DNA of 64,000 bases from the NCBI GenBank assembly GCA_043228905.1, contig JBHGNT010000010.1:19592001-19656000 (forward strand). The letters run 5' to 3'. Positions 1-8,723 of the stretch are shown here, one piece after another. Numbering within the stretch: position 1 is the first letter of the stretch; each line of letters starts with the position of its first letter. The translations under genes and the position numbers were made by a program. The notes under the pieces were generated by a model. The model searched no databases. It was not told the DNA's origin and worked only from the letters and a program-made list of their open reading frames with translations. Source of the stretch: Azolla caroliniana (taxonomy: Eukaryota; Polypodiophyta).

Positions 1-909
1 CTCGTCGCCGGCAAGGTTTATCTCACTCTCCTCAGTGATGAGCATCAACTCTTCTTCACTTGCCGCGATTGCCGTCGTTCCCTTCCGGTCCGTTCCCCTC
101 CGGTCTTTACTGTTCCGGTCCGGTGTCCGCTTCGAATCGGTACCGTCGGTTTCCTTGTCTTTCCGAAAATGCCGACAGTTCTTCTGGAAGTGTCTCGGCT
201 TGCCGCAATAAAAGCAAGTACGCCTCCCCCTTGACTTTGACCGTGTTCCCGATTTTTCCCGGTTCTGGGAACTATGGTTTCTTTGTCTTCCGCGTTCGGA
301 TTCGGTAAGGAGCACTTTGGAGTCAGAGCTCGTATCCTTATCTTTCCGACGCGCCTCCTCATCTAGCAAGCTCGACTTCACTCTTGCTAGGGATAACCAT
401 TTCCCTTCCGGCCCGGCGTTGCCCAAAGTAACAACCAACGTCTCCCAACTATCTGGGAGGGAACCAAGCAGGAGTAGCGCTAGTACCTCATCGGCGAGAG
501 GTACTACCAATGATGTTGCCTGGTGTATCAGACCCTGGAAGGCATTCATGTGCTCCGCCATGTTGGAGCCATCTTGGTATCAGAGTCTTACTAGCTTCCG
601 GAATACCGAAACCTAGTTAACAACATTTTTGTTCTGAAACATAATGCCAATCTTCTCCCAGAGCTCATGAGCCTTGCTCTCTTCATTGAAGTTGTTGTAT
701 AGGCTCATGTCAATGAAGGACCATATGTATGTCGTTGTCTTCATGTGCATCACCTCCCATATCGTGGCGTTGATTTTGTCCGGTCTCTTGTCCCCGAACT
801 GAACCGGCAACCAAAGATCTTTAACCACGAGCATGTCTCTCATCTTCGACTTCCACACCGAGTAGTTGGAGCCGGTGAGCTTGAACATGCCTCCCAACGA
901 ATCGTCCAT
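1..909 (-). pseudogene. Copia C gag (partial, two stops)
   Basis: Gag of a Copia element, the RNA-packaging structural protein. It begins with an ATG at 909 (MDDSLGGMFKLTGSNYSVWK), the usual plant Copia gag N-terminus. The frame is broken by stops at 613-615 and 580-582, then stays open to the window edge. A CCHC zinc knuckle (CFYCGKPRHFQKNC) lies near 185-230, followed by a charged linker. Each stop could come from one substitution, since the surrounding residues fit the family without a gap. Protease, integrase and RT would lie left of position 1. Confidence 0.85.
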
Positions 910-924
910 TTTCTGTGTGGTTTC

Positions 925-937
925 GCTCTTATACCAC
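925..937 (-). other. Copia C primer-binding site
   Basis: On the minus strand this reads TGGTATAAGAGC, two bases inside the LTR end. The usual plant Copia primer site, complementary to initiator Met-tRNA, is TGGTATCAGAGC, so there is one mismatch. Confidence 0.8.
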
Positions 938-938
938 T

Positions 939-1677
939 TGACAAGGAACTACACGCTCCCCATGAACAACGCTCGGCCACAACCAAGCTTAGAATCAAAC
1001 ACAGAAAAACGGGAATGAAGGCTCGACACAATGGAGAGAAGAGTACACAGGAAAGAAAAGAAAATACAGGATGTTAACGTGGAAAACCCAAACTAGAGAA
1101 AAACCACGGTAGCCCACAGACTCCAAAATATCACTATATCACAATGATTACAGCAGTGAGCTAACGGAGGCAACGACCTCGTGCTCACAATCTTCGCCAC
1201 AAGCGGCGGTTACAACAGAGGCAACGACCTCTTCGTTTCTTTCTCTCTCTCTCTCTCTCTGTACACTGTTGCGCTCTAATCTTGCATCAACAAGGATGAC
1301 AACATCTCTACATACAAAGTTTGCCCTAAGTCATATTTATACTAATATGACTTTTTGGCTATTTACAAATATAGCCCCGATGGACTCTCAAAAGACATAT
1401 TTACGAATATGTCCCTTCATCCGGTGAGCGCTCCTCACCGGGCCTGCATCATCCGGATCTTGCGGGGCACACCACATCTGGTTCTCACCGGGTCCTCCGT
1501 AGTCGGGTACTCGTCATCCGGCGCTTGACGGGTACACCACATCAGGTTCTCACCGAGTCTTCCGTAGCCGGGTACTCGTCATCCGGCGCTTGCCGGGTAC
1601 ACCACATCCGGTTCTCACCGGGTCTTCCGTAGCCAGGTACTTCTCACTTCCCATCCAGAGGGACCTGTTTCCTAACA
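939..1677 (-). repeat. 5' LTR of Copia C (about 739 bp)
   Basis: TG...CA-bounded LTR in minus orientation, placed exactly next to the primer-binding site. It carries a CT tract (1241-1260) and a TATA-like core flanked by perfect 9-bp inverted arms (1328-1336 and 1345-1353). Its U3 end contains a 65-bp tandem repeat. The partner LTR is outside the window. Confidence 0.8.
1480..1640. repeat. 65-bp tandem repeat in Copia C LTR (about 2.5 units)
   Basis: Units start at 1480, 1545 and 1610 with GGTTCTCACCG and differ at a few bases. The third is cut off near 1640. A degenerate half unit ending CACCACATCT precedes the first. In element orientation they lie in U3, upstream of the TATA-like core, where enhancer-type repeats are common in LTRs. 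Confidence 0.9.
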
Positions 1678-2759
1678 GTGGCCACTTTGGCCGAACAGCC
1701 GAAGTCTCCGGAACGGTGCGGAGAACGATTTCGTATGTTCGCCCTCCAACGACTTGTCCATAGCCACTGACTCCTCGGTGGGGTACCCGAAACTGCCTGT
1801 CTCGTTCCAAACCCGCGATCGTCACTTCTCCGATTCCGACCTTATCCTTGGTCGAACTATCTCGGCAAGTCGAGAGGGTGTTGTGCTCCGCACCTTCTCC
1901 CGTGGTACCTTCCTTCGGCCTACGCATGGGCCACATCCGTCTCATTCGGAAAGCCGACTAACTTTGGATCTCCGAAATCCCACCGCGCATTGGATCTCTC
2001 CTCTTTCTCGACCATCACCTTCAGAGCCTCGTACGCTTCCCGAACCAGGGCCTTGACATCAATCTTTGCCATTTTGTCTCGTTGCGCGCTCGCTCCCTAC
2101 TGTGATGACGCATCGTCACGCGTCATCTTCCCTTTTCCTTTCGCGGACCGCTCCTCATCCAACCATCAGCATACTCTTTCGAATTTCGACCAGTCCTCGC
2201 TAAGGTCATTCGCTCCGTCGTTATCTTCGAGCTCAATTCTGATGGCCTCCCGTCCCGGTCGATCGATCGACTTGACGAACAACAGGACTTTGTCCACCCC
2301 CACCAATCTTTGTTCCCGCTCTAGGAGCCAAGCATGTCGTCGCTCGAACTCTCGGAACGCATTCGTTGCGCCCCGGTTGGTCTTTGTCGATGCTACCCAT
2401 TGGTCGAAGTCGTGCCGCCCCTTGCTTTTTGGTCGTCCTCCGTACGCCTGCAGGAGCGCCCCTTCGAAGGCCTCCCACGAATTATGAGCTTCGTGAAGCC
2501 CCTTTACTTCCACGTATCTCTGGTCCGCTATGACCCGACAAAAGAACTACAATCTCAACGCCTCGTCTATACTTCGCGCCTCCATTTCCGCGATGTAGAC
2601 TTCCAAGTAGAATGAGACTTTGTCCTTGTTGAAACGGCCGATTTTTTCTACCACGCACCTAACCGTTTATTGTGTTGCCTCTCGTCTCATCGTCGCTTGT
2701 CCAAACTCCATCACCACTTCGACCACCATCTCTGTGAGGTCATCGTCTTCCAACTCCAT
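1678..2759 (-). pseudogene. Gypsy gag-like pseudogene, cut by Copia C
   Basis: Starts at an ATG at 2759 (MELEDDDLTEM), 20 bases past the primer site. The frame meets a stop at 2667-2669, and later stops divide it further. The clearest open stretch (2513-2166) contains the gag core WVASTKTNRGATNAFREFER followed by DKVLLFVKSIDRPGREAI. The same core occurs in the gag at 8724, and a later region with VKALVREAYE and TLSTC also matches it. No zinc knuckle is visible before the Copia C junction. This copy keeps a segment (about 2650-2400, FNKDKVSFYLEVY) that the 8724 gag lacks, so it is closer to a full-length gag. Confidence 0.75.
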
Positions 2760-2780
2760 CCTCCCTTGCCGCCCTTTCAC

Positions 2781-2794
2781 GTCAGGTTCACCAA
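2781..2794 (-). other. Gypsy primer-binding site
   Basis: On the minus strand this reads TTTGGTGAACCTGAC, just inside the LTR boundary at 2798. The plus-strand relative has TGGTGAACCCGAC at the same place. TGG fits pairing with a tRNA CCA end. I cannot name the tRNA with confidence. Confidence 0.6.
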
Positions 2795-2797
2795 AGA

Positions 2798-3709
2798 TGT
2801 CGCGGAAATCTGCATGCACGTGTCAAATCGAGCGGAACCACTAGGGTCATGGACCAAGAAGAGATGGATACTGGGAGACCGACTCTCTCCAAAACCGGCT
2901 GCGTTGACCGTTGTCGAGATATTACGCAAGTGCGTGCGGAATAGAGGCGGGACCGCGGGGGTCTCGAACCAAAGAGCAAGCGAGGGAGGAGAAAGAGAGA
3001 GAACCGGCTACGCAGGACCGGGGATACACAGGGACACGGCCCTTCAGCACGGAGAACGCGAACAGACACCGACACAGACGGATGCGAATGACTAAATATG
3101 TGTATTAACAAAATGGCTAACACGACTACAACCCCCGATGGGGCACAGGTTGGTTGCAACCGAACAGGCCGGCGAACAGATGCCGATGCCTGTTCGCTTT
3201 GACGCACAAACGGGGAAATGGGGGGGGTAGCAGGTCGGAGGTGCTGCCGGAAGCACTCGGGCGTTCCTCGAAACAGCGCGAGCCTCCCCGGAACCCTGCA
3301 CAGAAAGCTTTGGAGCTCAAGAAGGAAGGAAACGGAGAGAGCGAAGCGTCCAGAAACGGTCCGACAGCACTTCGTCCTCTCCGCGCCCGATCCCTGCAAC
3401 AGCTCTTTCCCGCTCCTTATATAGGCCGACGAACAGGCCGTCGTGTCAGCTTTATTCCCTGTCCCTTTTGGACAGGGATCCGCTCCGTTTTTCACAGATC
3501 CGCGTAGTTACGCCGCCGACTCGTACAGTTCGCGCGCGCGACCGAAAAGACTGTTCGCGCGGTCTTTGTCTCCACTTGAGTTAGGGCCCGTTCCTGCCGA
3601 TTATCCTCTCAATTCGTTTCTATGTACAACTCGGAGCGTGCGCGCGTGAAGAACCGGTTCCCACGCCTTGGTGCGCCGATTCCGCCTATGGACGGTTTTC
3701 TTCACGACA
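2798..3709 (-). repeat. Gypsy LTR (912 bp), between pol and gag
   Basis: In minus orientation it starts TGTCGTGAAG directly after a G-rich polypurine tract and ends CGCGACA directly before the primer site. It therefore has valid internal neighbours on both sides. Positions 3156-3709 correspond to 7238-7791 at a constant offset of 4082, with one visible mismatch near 3535. Its tail around 2840-2870 resembles the end of the LTR at 7864-8593. Confidence 0.85.
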
Positions 3710-3724
3710 TCCGCCCCCACCTAA
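3710..3724 (-). other. Polypurine tract of Gypsy pol element
   Basis: On the minus strand this reads AGGTGGGGGCGGA directly before the LTR start TGTCG. The same GTTAGGTGGGGGCGGATGTC junction occurs at 23490-23509 in the plus-strand gag-only element. About 60 bp upstream of the tract also match between the two. Confidence 0.85.
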
Positions 3725-3780
3725 CCGCGCATCCTCCGGTATGCGCCAAGAGAGTTGGGACGGAGAAAACCGGCCCGTCT

Positions 3781-6700
3781 TCATTCCTCGCCCGTCGGTT
3801 CTTCTTCATTTTCGGATCGTTCGTCACTGCCGACCAGGAGAGCCGGGTCTGGCTCGTCGTCGTGTCGCTTCTTGAACGCTTTGATCCGCTTCCCTGCAAC
3901 CGGTATCGCCATTCTCGTGCCGTCAAGTTCCGCCAGGTGATATGTCCCGTTGTCATTGGCGCTCCGTACCACGTAAGGCCCGAACCACCTTCGTGCGAAC
4001 TTCCGTGTGGCTCGGTGCTGGTTGTCGAGGCTGCTGTCGTAGACGAGCACCCAGTCACCTTCTTCGATTTTCTTCGGTCGTAGCCGGTGCGTTCAGTCGA
4101 ACCGGGCTTTGTTCTTTGTCCTCGCCACCCGGAGCTTCTCCGTAGCCAGTGCCACGTCCTCCGGCCTCCGCTCGAGCTGTCGTATACGTGCGACCAACAA
4201 CTCCTCCCGGCTCATCTCGTCCCTCCAGTCGACCGTTGCCCACGAGGAGATCGTCCGTTCAATCGGCATGATCGGCGTCTGGCCGAACATGAGCTCCGTC
4301 GGCATGTACCCGGTTACCGAACTGTGCGTGGTCCGGTCTGCCCACAAAGCATAAGGTAGCAGCCGCGGCCAGTCACCGGCTCGGCCTCCGCATGCCCGAA
4401 CCAACGCCTTGACGATCGGTCCGTGTCCGCGCTCCACCTTTCCATTCGCCTCCGGATTGTACGCAGTGGTGAGCGAGAGCTGGACTCCCAGCCGGTCGAA
4501 CAGCTCCGCGGCTTCTTCAGCGTCCAACTCCCCTCGGTCAGCCACGATCTTCCCGACGCACCCGTACCGGCATATCACGTCCTCGATTAGGAACCGGCAT
4601 ACGGCCGCGGTCGTTTTGTTTGGAAGGGCCCGGCCTTCCACTTGGTTCGTCAGATCCTCCCGCGCTAGGACCAGGTACCGCATCTGTCCTACCCCCATTG
4701 GCATCGTCACCAGATCTACCATCCATTTGAAGTGGATGGTCGGAGGGTACGTGGGGTGAAGCTCGTCCCGATGTCGGACTATGGAGTGCATCTGACAGCT
4801 CCTGCAAGTTGTCACGAACCGATGCACGTCCCGGTACTGCCCCGGCCACCAATACTTCCCCTTTAGTTTCTCAAACGTAGCCCATGTTCCACGGTGTCCA
4901 GCCCAAGGGCTGTCGTGGTAGGCCGTCAGCAGTTCCTCCTGTTCTTCCTTCATCGCCACCACTCGGAGCGGGACGCCGTCCCTCTTCTTCGGGTGCTTCC
5001 ATAGATGCCCATCTCGGAGAAAGAATCGATATGCTTTCTTCCGGATCCGGTTGGCCTCGTCCTTCGTCCATGACGCATCGGGCGTCATCGTCTTCAAAAA
5101 CCCGCCGATCTGCAGCCATTCCCCGTCGTACTTGCTCGCGTCGAACTCGTTAAGCGCCGGAGTGCTCATCCCGTCGGTCGTTATGTATGCCGCCTCGAAG
5201 AAATCCACGCCGACTTCTTCGTCTTCCGAAACCATGCCGCCCTCGTCGTCGAACCTCGCCCTCGAAAGCATGTCGGCCATGGCGTTGTCTTTCCCGGAAA
5301 TGTGTCGTATTTCCGGGTCCAGGGACTTGATGTACGCTATCCACCTGAGCATCGCCAGGTCCGGAGTCGCGCATCCGGAAACCATACCGAGAATCGGCAG
5401 GCAATCCGTCTCGATGATCACTTCCGTCCCTATCAGGTAGTCTTTGTCGGCCTTAACCGCCGAAACAATACCCCAGAGTTCGCGTTTAACCTGGGCGTAT
5501 CCTCGCTGCCGTTCACTGAGGACTTTCGCGCCGAATCGGATCGGAAACCGATTGCCGTCCTCGTCTTCCTGGTTCACGACCCATCCGATCCCGGTCGGAC
5601 TGGTATCCACCGTTATGAATACCGGGGTACCCTTCCCGTAAACCGCCTTCCGGAGTGCCGGTGCCGCTGCAAGGGCCTCTTTCAGCTTCCGGACCGATTC
5701 CGCGTGCTTGTCTAGCCATTCGAACCTTCGCCCCTTTTTCAGCAACCCGTACAGTGGCTCCGCGACGTGTGCGTAATGCGGGATCCATATGTGGTAGAAC
5801 GCGCATGCCCCCAGGAATCTCCGTACTTCCGTGACCGAGCTGCAGTCGGGCTTCATCGCGGAGATGGCTTCTACCTTCGCCGGAGACGGTTTCCGGCCAT
5901 ATGGTCCGCACAGGTGTCCGACCACCATGATTTCTGACTGCCCGAAGGCCGACTTCTCCCCGGAGAAGGTGAGTCTCGCATCCTCTAGCCTTTGCAGCAC
6001 CTTCTCGCAATCGTCGACGTGCGTCGCCACGAATCGCCGGCATCCGTCCGGCCCGATCGTCTCGTCCTTTTCTTCCACCGGGCATCCCTTGATCGGGATG
6101 TCGTCCAGAAACGGCATGGTAATGTCCGGGACACAGTCCCTCAGAACCTTGTTCATCGCATTCACCATGTGGGCCACCGAGTTGGTCCCTCCTTGCGGCA
6201 GTGTACACATCCGAACTAGGCCGAGGGGAGTTCGCATCGTCGTAAGGTCTCTGCTCTCCACGGCCAGCTGGAACTGGTCGTACCCTGAGTATAGATCCCC
6301 GACCGAGTAAATTGACCTTCCGGCGAAGGCCTCCGCGAACTCGTCTATGGTCGGTCCGATTCCTGCGTTCCGAATGGTCACTCGATTGACCGGCTGCAGG
6401 TCCTGGATGAAGCGCAGCGAACCGTTTTTCTTCGGTACGGTAAACCATCGATTCGAATATGGGGCGCTCGACGGCTCGAGAATTCCCATATCAACTTTCT
6501 GCCTCAGCAGCTCCATCAACTTCGGGATGTGAGCTCTCGGAACCGGGATTGGCTTGAGATTCCATGGTACATGCGGTACCGTGAATATCACCATCGGCTC
6601 CACGATCGTCGGGTCAACGCACCCGATTTCCTCCGGCGAGAATGCGAAGGCTTTCCCGTGCCTTCCGAGCATCCTCCGAAACCGGTCTTCCTCCGCCGGC

Positions 6701-7137
6701 AGTAGGAACCCGCCCCCACCGATTTTGAGCTCTCGGAGCGTCTCGTCAGTGAAGGTGTGCCCTATGCAGGCCGGATCTCGTAGACTAGGGTCTGATGCAA
6801 CCCCTTTGATTCTCGACGCGCTGTCCTCCGGTAAGGGTGCCGCTACTGGCCTTACCTTCCGGTCCACAGTCTTGTACTTGGTGTTTACGTGGGCCGTCCG
6901 AACTGACTCGAGCCCTCGACCGAAGTCCGCGATGACTTCGTACATCTCCTCGGAACACACCGGTATCGTCCGGTCGTCGTTAAGGCCTTCTTCGACTACC
7001 TTTCCCAGCATTCCCAAGGTGTCGTCGAATGAGACCGCCTCCACGGCTCCGTTGATTTCCTCGTCCGGGCCGAGAACTCCGCACGCTCGAAGTCTCGCCT
7101 CCGTCTTTGTTTTCTCTCGGCCGGCGATGCCGACCAT
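3781..7137 (-). pseudogene. Gypsy pol (RT, RNase H, integrase), one in-frame stop, 5' end in gap
   Basis: Polyprotein for reverse transcription and integration, read from 7137 to 3781. In order: a linker with YKTVDRKVRPVAAPLPEDS; RT with RWFTVPKKNGSLRFIQDLQ, DLYSGYDQFQL, LPQGGTNSVAH and the catalytic site FLDD (6100-6111) in place of YVDD; RNase H with ITVDTSPTGIGW; an HHCC zinc finger ending CRSCQ; the integrase core with VDLVTM, VADRGE and GKVERG as the three acidic sites; and a GPY/F module (RRWFGPYVV, about 3985). One TGA at 4090-4092 separates the core from GPY/F. The frame is otherwise open for over 1000 codons. Any protease and gag would lie in the gap. The RT signature resembles Gypsy proteins I recall mainly from basidiomycete fungi. 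Confidence 0.9.
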
Positions 7138-7237
7138 NNNNNNNNNNNNNNNNNNNNNNNNNNNNNNNNNNNNNNNNNNNNNNNNNNNNNNNNNNNNNNN
7201 NNNNNNNNNNNNNNNNNNNNNNNNNNNNNNNNNNNNN
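7138..7237. other. Assembly gap (100 N)
   Basis: Exactly 100 N, the usual convention for a gap of unknown length. It joins the N-terminal part of Gypsy pol directly to the interior of an LTR. The missing DNA should hold the rest of that LTR, a primer site, gag and protease. Confidence 0.98.
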
Positions 7238-7791
7238 GCAACCGAACAGGCCGGCGAACAGATGCCGATGCCTGTTCGCTTTGACGCACAAACGGGGAAA
7301 TGGGGGGGGTAGCAGGTCGGAGGTGCTGCCGGAAGCACTCGGGCGTTCCTCGAAACAGCGCGAGCCTCCCCGGAACCCTGCACAGAAAGCTTTGGAGCTC
7401 AAGAAGGAAGGAAACGGAGAGAGCGAAGCGTCCAGAAACGGTCCGACAGCACTTCGTCCTCTCCGCGCCCGATCCCTGCAACAGCTCTTTCCCGCTCCTT
7501 ATATAGGCCGACGAACAGGCCGTCGTGTCAGCTTTATTCCCTGTCCCTTTTGGACAGGGATCCGCTCCGTTTTTCACAGATCCGCGTAGTTACGCCGCCG
7601 ACTCGTACAGTTCGCGTGCGCGACCGAAAAGACTGTTCGCGCGGTCTTTGTCTCCACTTGAGTTAGGGCCCGTTCCTGCCGATTATCCTCTCAATTCGTT
7701 TCTATGTACAACTCGGAGCGTGCGCGCGTGAAGAACCGGTTCCCACGCCTTGGTGCGCCGATTCCGCCTATGGACGGTTTTCTTCACGACA
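7238..7791 (-). repeat. Partial 5' LTR of the minus-strand Gypsy
   Basis: Collinear with 3156-3709. Its outer edge is at 7791 (minus-strand start TGTCGTGAAG). The remainder is in the gap. The following 72 bp (7792-7863) match no named element part and separate it head-to-head from the LTR at 7864. Confidence 0.85.
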
Positions 7792-8148
7792 CCGTGGCAC
7801 AAACCGGAGCGATTTCGGATGCGTATCGAAGGCTACCGAACATAAGAGAGAGAGAGTACACGCCGTCGTGAAGATTTTCGTCCACAAGCGGAAACCCGAG
7901 CAACGAGAGCCAAAGAGCGATGTGCAACGTTGCACACGTACATAATGTATTTGTAATAGTAATAAGGGTAAAGTGCATGGTGCTAGGAATGCCCCCATAA
8001 GATCCCTAAGGTATAAAGGTGATGTGGTCTTGTGCGCACATCCACGCGAGAGAGAGAGAGAGGTATTATGCGGTACATAGGTACCTAGTTGTTTGTGAGG
8101 AGGTGGGAGTTAAGGGGCCATCAATCTCACCCTCCCCCAAATCAAGGC

Positions 8149-8179
8149 AAATATCCCCTTTGAATGAAAGGGGATATTT
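8149..8179. promoter_or_regulatory. Perfect 13-bp-arm hairpin upstream of LTR TATA box
   Basis: Arms AAATATCCCCTTT and its exact complement flank a GAATG loop, ending 37 bp before the TATA box. The same hairpin is perfect in the 3' LTR at 23793-23823. Confidence 0.85.
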
Positions 8180-8216
8180 TAGTCTCACTTTTGTAAACGG
8201 TCTTCCCTCCTTGTGC

Positions 8217-8224
8217 TATAAAAG
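8217..8224 (+). promoter_or_regulatory. TATA box of gag-only Gypsy LTR
   Basis: TATAAAAG, followed about 75 bp downstream by TTAGGG-type telo-box sequence. The 3' LTR copy is at 23861-23868. Confidence 0.75.
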
Positions 8225-8529
8225 GAGAGAGAAGGCACCATTGTGGGGGTTGCCTAATTTTGAGTGTGCGAGGTATACCACATAGGTCGAGCGTTAGGGT
8301 TAGGGCTAGGGTTTCTTTATCTTTATCGTTATCTTCATCTTCGTCGGTTAGGGTTTCGAGTAGTCGTTTAGTGCGGCCTACGCGGCCACCATTTTTGTAA
8401 TCGTTCACTTCGTTTTAATATATCTTGTTGATCATCTTGTCTCCATCTTCCTCTTGTTCGATCTAATCTCTTGTTCATTCTTCTTCTTCTTGAGCAAAGC
8501 TTCCATTCCATGTCCGATTCCTTCTCCTC

Positions 8530-8696
8530 TACTCCTTAGTCCAAGACCCCCGTGGTCCCACCCTTCGCCACACACGCGCGTAGCAACGTGACATATTTGG
8601 TGAACCCGACATATTTACTCCTTAGTCCAAGACCCCCGTGGTCCCACCCTTCGCCACACACGCGCGTAGCAACGCGACATATTTGGTGAACCCGAC
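8530..8696 (+). repeat. 86-bp tandem duplication covering the LTR end and primer site
   Basis: Units begin at 8530 and 8616, and each contains the LTR terminus ending GACA followed by TGGTGAACCCGAC (8598-8610 and 8684-8696). The 3' LTR at 24238 has only one terminus. This copy therefore has two potential primer sites and two potential 5' LTR ends. Confidence 0.9.
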
Positions 8697-8723
8697 GTGA
8701 AGAGACGGCAAGGGAGGAAGGAG

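Larger units (their letters stand above)
1..1677 (-). mobile_element. Copia C LTR retrotransposon, 5' part, truncated by window edge
   Basis: Read on the minus strand this gives a 5' LTR (939-1677), a primer-binding site, then a Copia gag running off the left edge. The LTR starts TGTTAGGAAAC, ends CTTGTCA, and is followed after two bases by a sequence close to the initiator-Met tRNA primer site. The element is inserted in Gypsy gag-like sequence that resumes at 1678. The target duplication would be GTGGC (1678-1682), but its partner lies outside the window. Two in-frame stops in gag suggest that this copy cannot move by itself. Confidence 0.85.
1678..7791 (-). mobile_element. Gypsy LTR retrotransposon sequence, composite (gag | LTR | pol | gap | LTR)
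   Basis: All parts read on the minus strand. From right to left: a partial LTR (7238-7791), an assembly gap, pol (7137-3781), a polypurine tract, a 912-bp LTR (2798-3709), a primer site and a gag (2759-1678) cut by Copia C. In one normal element gag lies between the 5' LTR and pol. Here it follows the left LTR, so that LTR serves as 3' LTR for pol and 5' LTR for gag. This fits two tandem copies sharing an LTR, or an assembly rearrangement around the gap. Over their shared 554 bp the two LTRs are collinear, and by eye I found one difference. gag and the LTR tail match the plus-strand element at 7864-24238. Confidence 0.8.
7864..8593 (+). repeat. 5' LTR of gag-only Gypsy
   Basis: Collinear with 23506-24238. 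It starts CGTCGTGAAG where the 3' copy has TGTCGGGAAG, and ends ACGTGACA. Inside are a perfect hairpin (8149-8179), a TATA box (8217-8224) and telomere-like GGGTTAGGG units (8294-8313 and 8348-8356). Confidence 0.9.

Noticed and set aside
4093-7383. Continuous ORF across the N gap joining pol with LTR sequence
   Set aside because: The join depends on 100 placeholder N, and the part right of the gap is LTR, not coding sequence.
8294-8313. Telomere repeats suggesting an interstitial telomere
   Set aside because: Only three or four units, at the same place in several LTRs, so they belong to the LTR and are not a chromosome-end remnant.
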